Position numbers and translations under genes: made by a program
Assembly (NCBI GenBank): GCA_040365065.1
Contig: BAABNI010000020.1
Coordinates: 1-28,611, forward strand
DNA: 28,611 bases
Source of the DNA: Pelagadaptatus aseana
GTDB lineage: Bacteria; Pseudomonadota; Gammaproteobacteria; Pseudomonadales; Cellvibrionaceae
Direction of reading: 5' to 3'
Part shown: in pieces, positions 1 to 8,236 of the stretch
Position numbering within the stretch: position 1 is the stretch's first letter
Layout of the letters: each line of letters opens with the position of its first letter
The notes under the pieces: model-generated
What the model was told of the DNA's origin: nothing
The model's database searches: none
What the model saw: only the letters and a program-made list of their open reading frames with translations

Positions 1-158
1 CCTAGATGGTGTTTCAAAGGGCTACTTACGCAGCCAGTTGAGCACCGTAGTTGTCGTCATTGGCAACTAATAAATTGCAGCTTTGGATTTACGTGATTCG
101 CTACCCTCACGACATGCACCTAAGATTTTGTCACCGACGTCGAATCCAAATCGGCCCC
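1..158 (-). ncRNA. ssrA: tmRNA (10Sa RNA), 5' part, cut by window start
   Basis: Transfer-messenger RNA, which with SmpB rescues stalled ribosomes and adds a degradation tag. Reading the minus strand from 158, the RNA begins GGGGCCGATTTGGATTCGAC, the conserved tmRNA 5' end (GGGGCYGATT..GGATTCGACG). A GGTGCATG element follows, as in the E. coli RNA. The tag reading frame runs from 64 down to 29 and encodes ANDDNYGAQLAA, with stop TAA at 28-26. Only this 5' half is present; the pseudoknots after the tag and the 3' tRNA-like half lie outside the window. The tag is two residues longer than the E. coli ANDENYALAA. Its partner smpB lies about 8.8 kb away instead of adjacent. Identification is firm; the exact 5' end is assigned by homology. 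Confidence 0.96.
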
Positions 159-161
159 AAA

Positions 162-280
162 CTTGATTTTTTCTTTTGTGGCGGCGTTACTCTGCGGTCT
201 CAAGGTGCTCACGTACTGCTGTACGTTCCGCGCCTTTCGCCTTGAGTGCCTGGCCCCAAAAGAAAATCTCTGCGTTTTGG
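162..280. repeat. 119-bp tandem repeat, copy 1
   Basis: First of two adjacent, diverged 119-bp copies (about 60% alike by eye, same spacing throughout). Both start CTTGAT and share GCGTT, TGCTC, a central hairpin and an AAAATCTC block at matching offsets. In this copy the central hairpin is ACGTAC (211-216), loop TGCT, GTACGT (221-226), enclosed by an outer stem CTCAAGG (199-205) with CCTTGAG (240-246). The copy begins four bases beyond the tmRNA 5' end. Open frames through it are unlike any protein I recognise and are taken as spurious. Confidence 0.7.
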
Positions 281-399
281 CTTGATCTTTTTGCTTCTGG
301 ACTGCGTTGCCTCTCCAAATTGCTCAGTCACATACTTGTTGTATGCTCCTTCGCAATGCGGCTCAGCGCCTTGCCAGAAACAAAAATCTCGGCGCCAAG
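281..399. repeat. 119-bp tandem repeat, copy 2 (a partial third may start at 400)
   Basis: Second copy of the 119-bp unit. The central hairpin is CATAC (331-335), loop TTGTT, GTATG (341-345). An outer stem pairs ATTGC (319-323) with GCAAT (353-357). Stem sequences differ from copy 1 while pairing is kept, which points to selection on structure, or to a repeat family that spreads as a hairpin. A degenerate third start (CTTGCTTTTCGATGTGTGG) follows at 400. Together the two copies fill most of the gene-free stretch 159-608. Confidence 0.7.
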
Positions 400-444
400 C
401 TTGCTTTTCGATGTGTGGAAGAGCTGTGCTTGGCGTTTCGCCTG

Positions 445-479
445 ACTGTTATATGGGGATATTTCCCCGAATAACAAGT
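445..479. other. 35-nt imperfect palindrome in the intergenic region
   Basis: ACTGTTAT (445-452) pairs with ATAACAAGT (471-479) around an inner perfect stem GGGGA (455-459), loop TATT, TCCCC (464-468). It sits at the far edge of the tandem repeats and may mark the end of that repeat family. No T-tract follows on either strand, so it does not look like a normal terminator. The rest of 480-608 shows only the ribosome binding site of the next gene. Confidence 0.5.
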
Positions 480-608
480 CGGCATTTTATAGTAGATGCT
501 GGTTGGCCGATAGTGTCTGGAAGATTTTCGGTTTCAGGCTGGGATTAACGGTGTCGGTGGTCTAGGGTTACTCCATCTTTGTTGTAACTGTCTAGAAAGG
601 AGCCGGTG

Positions 609-1274
609 ATGGCTGATATCAGTTTGTATGGTGTGATTTTGTCTCCCTATGTGCGCAAGGTGCGTCTGGCGCTGGATTTTAAGGGGGTGGCCTATGAGTC
701 GGTGCCGGTGTTCCCGATCCCGGGCGCTGAGCAACCGCCTGAGTTTAAAGCCAATAGCCCATTGGGCAAGATTCCGCTGCTGCGCTCGGGGGAGACCTTT
801 GTGCCGGATTCGTCGGTGATTTGTGCCTGGCTTGAGCGTGAGGTGCCGCAACCGGCGCTGTTGCCCGAGGATAACGCACTGGCTGCCAGAGCCTTGTGGT
901 TTGATGCCTATATGGCCAGCAAAATGGTGCCGGTGATTGCCGGGCATCTGTTTGCCGAGGTGGTGTTGGCCAAAGCGGTGTTTCAGCGCGATCCGATTCA
1001 GAGTGATATTGATGCGGCGTTGAATGTGGAGATTCCGGAGATTTTTGATTATCTGGAATCTGAATTGAGCGGCGATTATCTGGTGGGTGATGGCATTACT
1101 CTGGCGGATATTGCGGTCGGCGGTATGTTTCTGACGCTGGCGCACTGCGGCTATGAGCACGACGCCGGACGCTGGCCTAATGTGGTCGCTTACAAGGATC
1201 GAATTATGGCGGAACCGGTGTTCGCCAATGCCTTGGCAGAGGAACAAGCCTTTCTGGCGGCTATGGCCGGTTAG
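609..1274 (+). CDS. glutathione S-transferase family protein
   Basis: Cytosolic GST-fold enzyme of 221 aa, expected to conjugate glutathione to electrophiles or reduce small disulfides; the real substrate cannot be read from sequence. The N-terminal thioredoxin-like half starts ISLYGVILSPYVRKVRLAL, with a Ser-Pro (12-13) at the usual catalytic turn. The cis-proline lies in GKIPLL (Pro56) and the glutathione gamma-Glu contact is DSS (67-69). The C-terminal helical half carries the typical ITLADIAVGGMF capping segment. ATG 609 is preferred to GTG 606 because AAAGGAG (596-602) is 6 nt from the ATG but only 3 nt from the GTG. The gene is monocistronic and its stop overlaps the convergent GGDEF-EAL gene by four bases (1271-1274). 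Confidence 0.88.
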   Translation: MADISLYGVILSPYVRKVRLALDFKGVAYESVPVFPIPGAEQPPEFKANSPLGKIPLLRSGETFVPDSSVICAWLEREVPQPALLPEDNALAARALWFDAYMASKMVPVIAGHLFAEVVLAKAVFQRDPIQSDIDAALNVEIPEIFDYLESELSGDYLVGDGITLADIAVGGMFLTLAHCGYEHDAGRWPNVVAYKDRIMAEPVFANALAEEQAFLAAMAG

Positions 1275-4183
1275 GCGTTTTCCAGCATGGCGGTAAAGGT
1301 GGCGGCCGGTACGGGCTTGCTGTGCAGGTAGCCCTGTGACAGGTCGCAACCTTCGGCTTGCAGGATCAGTTCCTGCGGTGCCTTTTCCACCCCTTCGGCC
1401 ACGATGGTGAGGTTGAAGTTTTTGGCCATGTCGATGATTGCCGAGACGATGGCTCTGTCGGAGCTGTCTTCTTCGATGTCCTGAATAAAGCTGCGATCAA
1501 TCTTCAATTTATTGATCGGGAAGTGCTTCAGGTACGACAGCGAGGAATAGCCGGTACCAAAGTCATCAATCGCCAGCTGGATGCCCAGATTGCGCAGGGT
1601 TTGCAGTTGGTTGAGGATGGCGTCGGCGTTGCGCATCAGCGCGCTTTCGGTGATTTCCAGCTCCAGTAAGTTCGGGTCTATGTGCGATTGCTGAACGATG
1701 TGGCGCACTTCCCGGGTGAAATCCCGATGATTGAAATCCTGTGGTGAGATGTTGACCGACAGGGTCTGTTTAAACCCCATGTCTTGCCAGCGTTTCAGTT
1801 GCTGGCAGGCAGCGACCAGTACATAGCGTGACAGATCGCGAATCACGCCGCGTTCTTCAGCGATGCGAATAAAGTGGGCCGGTGTCAGCAGACCACGCTC
1901 GGGGTGATTCCAGCGCAACAAAGCTTCGCTGCCAATGATCTTGCCGGTGTGAATGTCGATTTGGGGTTGGTAATACAGCTCGAACTCCCGCGCCTTGATG
2001 CCCCGTTTGATCTGGCTGAAGGTGCGCATCTGCTTGTCGGCGTCTGCGGTCAGGGATTCGTTGTAGAACGAATAGGTGTTGCGGCCATTTTGTTTGGCCT
2101 GATACATGGCAACGTCGGCGTAGGCGATCAGGTCTTCCCCTTTGCTGGCGTTATCCGGGTATTGGGAGATGCCAATGCTGGTACCAATATAGGCTTCCTG
2201 ACCCTCTTCCAGAGGGAAGGGGCGATTGATCAGTTCGATGATGTCTTTGGCAACCGTGATGATGTCTTTTTCACTGTTGAGGTTTTCCAGAATGATCACG
2301 AATTCGTCACCACCAAGACGGCCCAGGGTGTCTTTTTCTCGCAGCCTTTCGGAGAGGCGGCCGGACACTGATTTCAGCAGTTCATCGCCGGCCGCATGGC
2401 CGAGACTGTCATTAACCACCTTGAATTTGTCGAGATCCAGAAACAGCACGGCAACCCGTTCGTGACTGCGCTTGGCGTGGGCAATGGCGTGATCCAGCGT
2501 GTTCTTCAATGACAGTCGATTGGGCAGGCCGGTGAGGGAGTCGGTCAGGGCCAGGTTTTCCAGCTCTTCTTCGGATTGTTTCAGCTTGGTGATGTCGGAG
2601 AATACGCCCACATAGTATTCCGGCTGGCCTGCTTCGTCTTTGACTTCGGTGATGGACAGTAACTCCGGGAACACCTTGCCACTTTTGCGGCGGTTCCATA
2701 CTTCGCCCTTCCACTGCCCGGTCTCGTTAACGGTATTCCACAGCTCGATAAAGAATTCTTTGCCCTGCTTTTGAGCGCTGAGAAACGACGGGTTTTTGCC
2801 CAGACTTTCAGCGGCGGTGTAGCCGGTAATGATCTCAAATGCCTTGTTCACCGAGATAATATTGCGATGTTTGTCGGTGATGATGATGCCTTCCTGAGAG
2901 TTGGCGAAGACAACGGCGTCGAGCGTCAGCTTCTTTTGGCTTTCAAAGCGATCGGTAATGTCGTGGATGATGGAAAACAGCAACGTGTTGTTGCCGGTTT
3001 CCACGGGTGATGAGTGAACTTCCACCTTGCGAATATCGCCATTTTTCAGGCGATGGGTCATCACAAAAGCGTTCTGTTCGCCGAAGGCGGCTTTTTGGCG
3101 ATCCTCATAGACTTTTTCCGGTGAGGCCTGATTGATGTCGCTGATGCGCATCCGGGTCAGTTGCTGCTGGGTATAGCCATAAAAGTTTTGTGCGCTCTGG
3201 TTGGCATCTATGATGCGGCCCGATTGGCTTTCGATTAACAGCATCACCGCATCGTGGCTCTCAAACAGGTCGCTGAAGCGTCTGGCACTGGTGATCGAGT
3301 TGACCAGAGATTTCTGTTCGCGCCTTACGGTTTTGTAGCGCAGATGAATCAGGCTCAACCATAGAAAAATCACAATGTAGGCCACGCTCCAGATCAATGT
3401 GGAGGGGCGAAACGTCATCCAGCCGGATTTTGGGGTAGCGGCTATCACCCAACTGCCAAACGGCAGCTTAACGGTCTGGATGATGGGGTTTTGCTCAAAC
3501 ACTTCAGGCTTGCCCCAGATAAAGTCACCTTGAGCGCCTTTGGCATCGCGGCCTTTCAAGGTGATGTTCAGGTGCTTGGCTGTCAGCAGGCCGGATTCTT
3601 TGATGATGGCGTCGTAATCGAGAACCGTGGACAGCAGGCCCCAGGTTTCGCCAGTCTGATTCAGATAAATGGGCTGGCGAGCGATCAAACCGACGCCTCC
3701 TTGAACCAGATTGAGTGGGCCGGAAAGCACGGTGTTGCCAGCGCGAATGGCATCAAAGGCTTCGGATTGTTGTTTGCGATAGTCCAATCCCAGGGCTTTT
3801 TCGTTACCGGCGATGGGGTAGATCATGCCTATCACCATATCCTTGGCGGCACCGATATTAATGATGTTGTTTTTGCGTTTGAGCAGCTGGGCGCCAAAGG
3901 CGCTGTATTCTTTTTGGCTGATGTCGGGGTTGGTGGCGATGTAGGTGGCCATGCCCTGAGACAGATTCAGATTCTGGGTGATGATATTTTCCAGCTGGAT
4001 TCTGAGTTCGGTCAGGTCTTCGTAGGTGTGGCTGTATTCGTTCTGTTTGCGGTTTTGATAATTACTGCTTTCCAGTGCCCACAGGCCCAGCCCGCTTACC
4101 AAAAAGCAAACGGCGATATTGAACCACAACCACTTTCTGGGTGGTGTCAGTTTTAGGGATTGAGGGTTAGGGACATCTTTCAT
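1271..4183 (-). CDS. CHASE-PAS-PAS-GGDEF-EAL c-di-GMP signalling protein
   Basis: Inner-membrane protein of 970 aa that probably makes and/or degrades cyclic di-GMP. Order: TM helix about 18-39; periplasmic CHASE-like sensor about 60-250; second TM about 261-281; two PAS domains (about 310-420 and 430-545); GGDEF domain with an intact GGDEF motif at 624-628; EAL domain with EALLRW from 753. An RxxD inhibitory site (REKD) lies five residues before GGDEF. EAL hallmarks LEITES, DDFGTGYSSL and AEGVE are all present, so both catalytic halves look competent. The start ATG 4183 (MKDVPNPQ) places the first TM normally; an upstream TTG at 4231 would overlap the preceding gene. It begins 22 nt after the stop of the NSS transporter on the same strand, suggesting co-transcription. 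The sensed ligand is unknown. Confidence 0.9.
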   Translation of the reverse strand: MKDVPNPQSLKLTPPRKWLWFNIAVCFLVSGLGLWALESSNYQNRKQNEYSHTYEDLTELRIQLENIITQNLNLSQGMATYIATNPDISQKEYSAFGAQLLKRKNNIINIGAAKDMVIGMIYPIAGNEKALGLDYRKQQSEAFDAIRAGNTVLSGPLNLVQGGVGLIARQPIYLNQTGETWGLLSTVLDYDAIIKESGLLTAKHLNITLKGRDAKGAQGDFIWGKPEVFEQNPIIQTVKLPFGSWVIAATPKSGWMTFRPSTLIWSVAYIVIFLWLSLIHLRYKTVRREQKSLVNSITSARRFSDLFESHDAVMLLIESQSGRIIDANQSAQNFYGYTQQQLTRMRISDINQASPEKVYEDRQKAAFGEQNAFVMTHRLKNGDIRKVEVHSSPVETGNNTLLFSIIHDITDRFESQKKLTLDAVVFANSQEGIIITDKHRNIISVNKAFEIITGYTAAESLGKNPSFLSAQKQGKEFFIELWNTVNETGQWKGEVWNRRKSGKVFPELLSITEVKDEAGQPEYYVGVFSDITKLKQSEEELENLALTDSLTGLPNRLSLKNTLDHAIAHAKRSHERVAVLFLDLDKFKVVNDSLGHAAGDELLKSVSGRLSERLREKDTLGRLGGDEFVIILENLNSEKDIITVAKDIIELINRPFPLEEGQEAYIGTSIGISQYPDNASKGEDLIAYADVAMYQAKQNGRNTYSFYNESLTADADKQMRTFSQIKRGIKAREFELYYQPQIDIHTGKIIGSEALLRWNHPERGLLTPAHFIRIAEERGVIRDLSRYVLVAACQQLKRWQDMGFKQTLSVNISPQDFNHRDFTREVRHIVQQSHIDPNLLELEITESALMRNADAILNQLQTLRNLGIQLAIDDFGTGYSSLSYLKHFPINKLKIDRSFIQDIEEDSSDRAIVSAIIDMAKNFNLTIVAEGVEKAPQELILQAEGCDLSQGYLHSKPVPAATFTAMLENA

Positions 4184-4205
4184 AGCTGTATTTACTGGGC
4201 CCGGC

Positions 4206-5549
4206 TCAAAGCGCCCTAATAAAGGTGGCAAGAATCAGGGCTGGGCAGACAAAGCGAACGTAATTGGGCCAGATCTTCCAGAACAGGGTGCTCTCGATAT
4301 TGTCGTGCCCCGCTTTGAGTTCTTCCAGCAGATTGTTGCGGTGCCAGATCCAGCCCACAAAGACGCACATCAATACCCCGAGAATGGGTTGGCTGTAGAC
4401 GGTGGTGAGGTCGATCACCAGACCGAACAGGTCGTTAAAATTGAACAGGATAATGGCGGAGATAGCGGCAATGATCAGGCCCACGATCAGGGTGGACTGA
4501 TGACGGCTGGCGGGGGTTTCTTCGGTCATATAGGAAACCGGAACTTCCAGCATGGAGATCGAAGAGGTTACCGCCGCGATGCTCATCAAACTGAAAAAGG
4601 CAAAGGCTACAATCAGACCCATATCGCCCATGGAATCAAACAGACTGGGCAACACTTGAAAGATCAGGTCCGGGCCAGCAATCATGTCGCCGGATTCGGT
4701 AAATACGGTTACGCCATTTTTCTGAGCCACGAAGATGGCGGGGATGATCAGCAGGCCGGCGAGAAACGCGATGCTGGAATCCACCAGTGTTACGGCTGCG
4801 CCCAATTTTGGCAGACTGTCTTGTTTGCTCAGGTAGGAGCCGTAAACCAGCATGGTGCCAACCCCCAGAGACAGGGAGAAGAAGGCTTGACCCATGGCAT
4901 CGAGAATCAGACCTGGGTTGATCTGGCTGAAATCCGGCAGCAGGTAGACCCTCAAACCTTCCATGGCGCCATCCTGAGTCATGACATAGACGGTCAGGGC
5001 GATCATGATAAACAGCAGCATGGGCATCAGTCGGGTTGACCATTTCTCGATACCACCTTTGATGCCGCTGCTGATGATGGCCATGGTCATCGCCATAAAC
5101 AGCCCCATAAAGATCAGATTACGCTGCAGACCGAAACCGGTCAGCCATTCGCTGGCCTGTGTCCATCCCAGCATCTGGGTAATGGATTCGAATAAATAGG
5201 CCAGCATCCAGCCGGCGACAATGGCGTAGAAGCTCAAAATCAGACTGGCGGTGATTACACCATAGAAACCAACTCCGGAGGCCAGAGCGTAGGATTTTTT
5301 GCCATTGGATATGTGTCTGAGGGATGTCACCACATTGGCGCGGGCGTGACGGCCAATAATTAATTCCGCCATCAATGCGGGGTAGGCGAGAACAAAAGCC
5401 AGAATAAAGTAGATAACAACAAAAGCAGCGCCGCCATTGGAGGCTGTTTGAGTGGGGAATCCCCAGATATTACCCAAGCCAATAGCGGATCCGGCCGCGG
5501 CCATAACAAAGCCTGTCTTGGATGAAAATTGTTCTCTTGGGGCGCTCAT
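4206..5549 (-). CDS. NSS-family sodium-dependent amino-acid-type symporter (copy 1)
   Basis: Polytopic inner-membrane protein of 447 aa of the neurotransmitter:sodium symporter (LeuT-fold) family, expected to import an amino acid or amine with Na+. The N-terminus REQFSSKTGFVMAAAGSAIG, followed by LGNIWGFP and SNGGAAF, is the TM1 substrate/Na+ site of the family. The usual WRFP or LRFP motif reads WGFP, so the extracellular-gate Arg (Arg30 of LeuT) is replaced by Gly. ATG 5549 (MSAPREQF) is chosen because upstream codons are non-homologous and hydrophilic. A related copy lies at 9566-10984. The CHASE-GGDEF-EAL gene follows 22 nt downstream. The substrate is not predictable. Confidence 0.9.
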   Translation of the reverse strand: MSAPREQFSSKTGFVMAAAGSAIGLGNIWGFPTQTASNGGAAFVVIYFILAFVLAYPALMAELIIGRHARANVVTSLRHISNGKKSYALASGVGFYGVITASLILSFYAIVAGWMLAYLFESITQMLGWTQASEWLTGFGLQRNLIFMGLFMAMTMAIISSGIKGGIEKWSTRLMPMLLFIMIALTVYVMTQDGAMEGLRVYLLPDFSQINPGLILDAMGQAFFSLSLGVGTMLVYGSYLSKQDSLPKLGAAVTLVDSSIAFLAGLLIIPAIFVAQKNGVTVFTESGDMIAGPDLIFQVLPSLFDSMGDMGLIVAFAFFSLMSIAAVTSSISMLEVPVSYMTEETPASRHQSTLIVGLIIAAISAIILFNFNDLFGLVIDLTTVYSQPILGVLMCVFVGWIWHRNNLLEELKAGHDNIESTLFWKIWPNYVRFVCPALILATFIRAL

Positions 5550-5700
5550 AAAGTGTCTACTCTGTCCGGATTTTGGCAGGCGGGCAGTATACCGGCTTGC
5601 TTTGCGATTGGGTATGGACAGCGTTATCTTGGATTTGTGCCCTGACCAATTGGTCATTTATGGTCATGTTACAGTTTTTTTGCTTAAATTCGTGGTGTTT

Positions 5701-5730
5701 TTGGCCCTTATTCTGGCCAAAGTCTATAAC
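5701..5730 (+). promoter_or_regulatory. candidate promoter and overlapping palindromic operator of the TonB receptor gene
   Basis: A possible -35 TTGGCC (5701-5706) and -10 TATAAC (5725-5730) are 18 nt apart. The -35 is one arm of a perfect inverted repeat, TTGGCC-N8-GGCCAA (5701-5720), a likely place for a repressor or activator. No Fur-box-like sequence is visible. The transcript would start near 5737, giving a leader of about 58 nt. Confidence 0.45.
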
Positions 5731-5735
5731 TACAT

Positions 5736-5761
5736 CTTAGGTGACAATATAAGTCGCCAAG
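5736..5761 (+). promoter_or_regulatory. hairpin in the 5' leader of the TonB receptor mRNA
   Basis: CTTAGGTGAC (5736-5745) can pair with GTCGCCAAG (5753-5761), with one bulged A and one G-U pair, around the loop AATATAA. It lies 21 nt before the strong ribosome binding site AAGGAG (5783-5788), which it leaves free. An mRNA-stability role or a DNA operator are both possible. Confidence 0.35.
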
Positions 5762-5794
5762 ACAATTAAAATAATTCCTATTAAGGAGAGACCT

Positions 5795-8170
5795 ATGTCA
5801 ACCAAGTACGCCGTGAAAAAGGCGGCTTTATGCGTGCTCGCGCCTGCGTTTGTCAGTTCTTTGGCAATGTCTGGTGCGATGGCACAATCGATGGAAGAAG
5901 TAGTCGTAACCGCTACCAAACGTGAAAGTAGCATTCAGGATCTTCCTTTCTCTGTAAATGCTCAGACTCAAGAAGACATCCAGCGTTCTGGGGCCACCAG
6001 TCTTGAAGATTTGTCCCGCAGTGTAGCTGGCCTTTCTATTCAAAACTTGGGGCCAGGCCAAAGTCAGGTCGCTATCCGTGGCGTTTCTGCAGGTCAGATT
6101 GTAAGGGATCAGCCCGGGGTTAAAGAGCAGGTAGGCGTATACCTCGATGAAAGCGTTATTTCATTGTCGCTGTTTACCCCTGATCTGGATCTGTTCGATT
6201 TAAATCGAGTGGAAACTCTGCGTGGACCTCAAGGTACTTTGTTTGGTTCGGGCTCCATGGGCGGGACCATCCGCTACATCACTAATCAGCCAAATCTTGA
6301 AGAGTTTGAAGGGATGGTTGAGGCCAACCTGAACTCTGTTACAGACGGTGAAATGGGTGGTCATGTTAAAGGTATGATCAATGCACCATTTGCAGACGGT
6401 CGTGCTGCTCTGCGTGCTGTTGCCTATACCACTGAATACGCCGGCTTTATTGACGCTTACGGTGAGAATGGTACTAAAGATGATGATGTTAACAGTGGTG
6501 ATCGGACCGGTGGACGAGTTGCCATTACCTGGGATGTAACAGATAACCTGACCATTACGCCAAGAATTATTTTCCAGGAAATTGATATGGACGGTTACAA
6601 CCGTCAGGAAGTATTCAATTTGTTTGGTAATGCGTACACCACTCCGGCTATTAACTTCGATGAGCGAGAGCAGTACCTGCTGTTGGATGAAGGCTTTAAT
6701 GACGACACCATGATCGCCGATATAGTTCTTGAATGGGCTATGGAGAACATGGATTTAACTTTTGTCACCAGTTATACAGATCGTGAAATTGAAGTGAGTC
6801 GTGATGCCAGTGCATTGACTGGTAGTGTGAGTATTGATTTGGGTTTGGCCGCTGCCGCTGTATCGATACCGTCCAACTTGGTTGATACCACTGAAGTTGA
6901 GCAGTACACCTATGAGATTCGTCTGGCTTCCAATGATGTAGCCAATCCTTTGCAATGGGTTACCGGTGTTTTCTTTTCTGACACAGAAAGAGAGTACAAA
7001 CAGCGCCTTCCTACTCCGGGTTATGACGCATTTGCAGATGCGGCTTTAGGTGCAGGTACTTCTGCTGGTGCAGCTAATGGTTTTGGCCCAGATTCTCCTT
7101 ATAACGCTGATCTGCCTTATGATCTCGAGCAATTGGCAATCTTTGGTGAGTTGACTTATGACTTGACGGAGCAGTTGCAGTTGACTTTAGGCGGTCGCTG
7201 GTACGATGTAGAAGAAGAGCGTCGGTTTACCAGTGGTGGTGTTTTCTCTAATGGTGATGACCAATTTGATAAAACCGAGTCCGATGGCTTCAGCCCAAGA
7301 GTCATGGCCAGCTACGATTTGAATGACGAGATCACATTGAATGCTCAGGCTTCAAAAGGTTTCCGTTTAGGTGGTGCTAATGATCCGCTTAATATCGGTT
7401 TGTGTGGCCCTGCGGATGCCGCTACCTATGGTGGCTTTCCAGAGTACGATGACGAAACCATGTGGAACTACGAAGTTGGTATGAAAGCTAACTGGGGTTC
7501 CATGACTCTGAACACTGCATTGTTCTATTCTGATATTGAGGATCTGCAAGTCACACTGGATGCAGGATCCTGTTCTTCACGGGTTGTTTACAATGTGCCT
7601 GAATCCCACACTCAAGGTCTTGAGTTGGAACTTGGGAATCAGCTGACTGATAATTTCTACGTATCTTTTGCTGCAAGTGTTCTCGAATCTGAGTTTGACT
7701 CTACAGTGACAGATGTTAACGGTAATATTCTTGGTGGTATTGAAGAGGGTAACCGTTTGGCTTCTGTGCCAGAGGTTCAATTGGCTTTGGCTGCGACCTA
7801 TAACTTTTCTGATGCGTTGTTTGGCTCAGACGAAACGTTTGTTTCTGCCTCTATTCAGCACGTGGGCGACCGCATTACCCAGCCTGGTGATCAGGTAGAT
7901 GGTGCTGGTACTTTCAGCTCTGGTCTGGCGTATCGTGGTGCCACAGGTGCTGAAACGACGGATCTTGATCTTGAGTTGGATGCCTATGAGTTGATCAATA
8001 TCAGCGCTGGTTTGGTTTACAGTGATTGGGAAGCAAACCTGTATGTGAATAACCTGACAGACGAGAATGTGGATTTGTCTTTCGATCGTGAGCGTGGTGG
8101 TCGCGCACGTCTCGGATTCAGAACGAATCAGCCTCGTACTATAGGTTTGACTTTGAGAAAGTCTTTTTAA
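5795..8170 (+). CDS. TonB-dependent outer-membrane receptor
   Basis: Outer-membrane 22-strand barrel receptor of 791 aa that would import a scarce ligand using TonB/ExbBD energy. The signal peptide is about 1-30, with cleavage after SGAMA. A TonB-box-like stretch EEVVVTATKR (about 34-43) precedes the plug domain (about 45-160), which ends in VETLRGPQGTLFGSGSMGG. The barrel follows and the chain ends RKSF with terminal Phe, as needed for Bam-mediated insertion. Two cysteines at about 537 and 593 may form a disulfide in an outer loop. The ribosome binding site is AAGGAG (5783-5788), 6 nt before the ATG. It stands alone between its own promoter and terminator, so no linked pathway reveals the substrate. 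Plug and C-terminal motifs match the large receptor family of sphingomonads and marine gammaproteobacteria with mostly unknown ligands. Confidence 0.93.
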   Translation: MSTKYAVKKAALCVLAPAFVSSLAMSGAMAQSMEEVVVTATKRESSIQDLPFSVNAQTQEDIQRSGATSLEDLSRSVAGLSIQNLGPGQSQVAIRGVSAGQIVRDQPGVKEQVGVYLDESVISLSLFTPDLDLFDLNRVETLRGPQGTLFGSGSMGGTIRYITNQPNLEEFEGMVEANLNSVTDGEMGGHVKGMINAPFADGRAALRAVAYTTEYAGFIDAYGENGTKDDDVNSGDRTGGRVAITWDVTDNLTITPRIIFQEIDMDGYNRQEVFNLFGNAYTTPAINFDEREQYLLLDEGFNDDTMIADIVLEWAMENMDLTFVTSYTDREIEVSRDASALTGSVSIDLGLAAAAVSIPSNLVDTTEVEQYTYEIRLASNDVANPLQWVTGVFFSDTEREYKQRLPTPGYDAFADAALGAGTSAGAANGFGPDSPYNADLPYDLEQLAIFGELTYDLTEQLQLTLGGRWYDVEEERRFTSGGVFSNGDDQFDKTESDGFSPRVMASYDLNDEITLNAQASKGFRLGGANDPLNIGLCGPADAATYGGFPEYDDETMWNYEVGMKANWGSMTLNTALFYSDIEDLQVTLDAGSCSSRVVYNVPESHTQGLELELGNQLTDNFYVSFAASVLESEFDSTVTDVNGNILGGIEEGNRLASVPEVQLALAATYNFSDALFGSDETFVSASIQHVGDRITQPGDQVDGAGTFSSGLAYRGATGAETTDLDLELDAYELINISAGLVYSDWEANLYVNNLTDENVDLSFDRERGGRARLGFRTNQPRTIGLTLRKSF

Positions 8171-8190
8171 TAGGCCATCTCATGGTATAG

Positions 8191-8222
8191 AAAGGGCGCT
8201 TCGGCGCCCTTTCTTCTTTTTA
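8191..8222 (+). terminator. intrinsic terminator of the TonB receptor gene
   Basis: Perfect 9-bp stem AAAGGGCGC (8191-8199) and GCGCCCTTT (8204-8212) with a TTCG tetraloop, then CTTCTTTTT. It is 20 nt after the stop codon and 15 nt before the next start. Confidence 0.93.
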
Positions 8223-8236
8223 GGTTTTCATAAATT

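Noticed and set aside
162..479. Integron attC sites or a CRISPR array
   Set aside because: The repeats are long, adjacent and diverged, with no spacers or cassette genes, and lack the GTTRRRY/RYYYAAC core sites.
176..548. Open frames in the region 176-548
   Set aside because: They run through the tandem hairpin repeats, have no ribosome site, and their translations mirror the repeat rather than any family.
606..608. GTG as GST start
   Set aside because: Only 3 nt from AAAGGAG; the adjacent ATG at 609 has proper spacing.
534..1349. Open frame antisense to the GST gene
   Set aside because: Low-complexity Gln/His/Arg-rich translation opposite a well-supported GST; a frame shadow.
4184..4231. 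TTG start for the GGDEF-EAL gene
   Set aside because: Would overlap the upstream transporter stop and add a non-hydrophobic tail before the first membrane helix; ATG 4183 is natural.
5700..5794. Fur box before the TonB receptor
   Set aside because: No stretch resembling GATAATGATAATCATTATC; the palindrome present has an unrelated GC-centred sequence.
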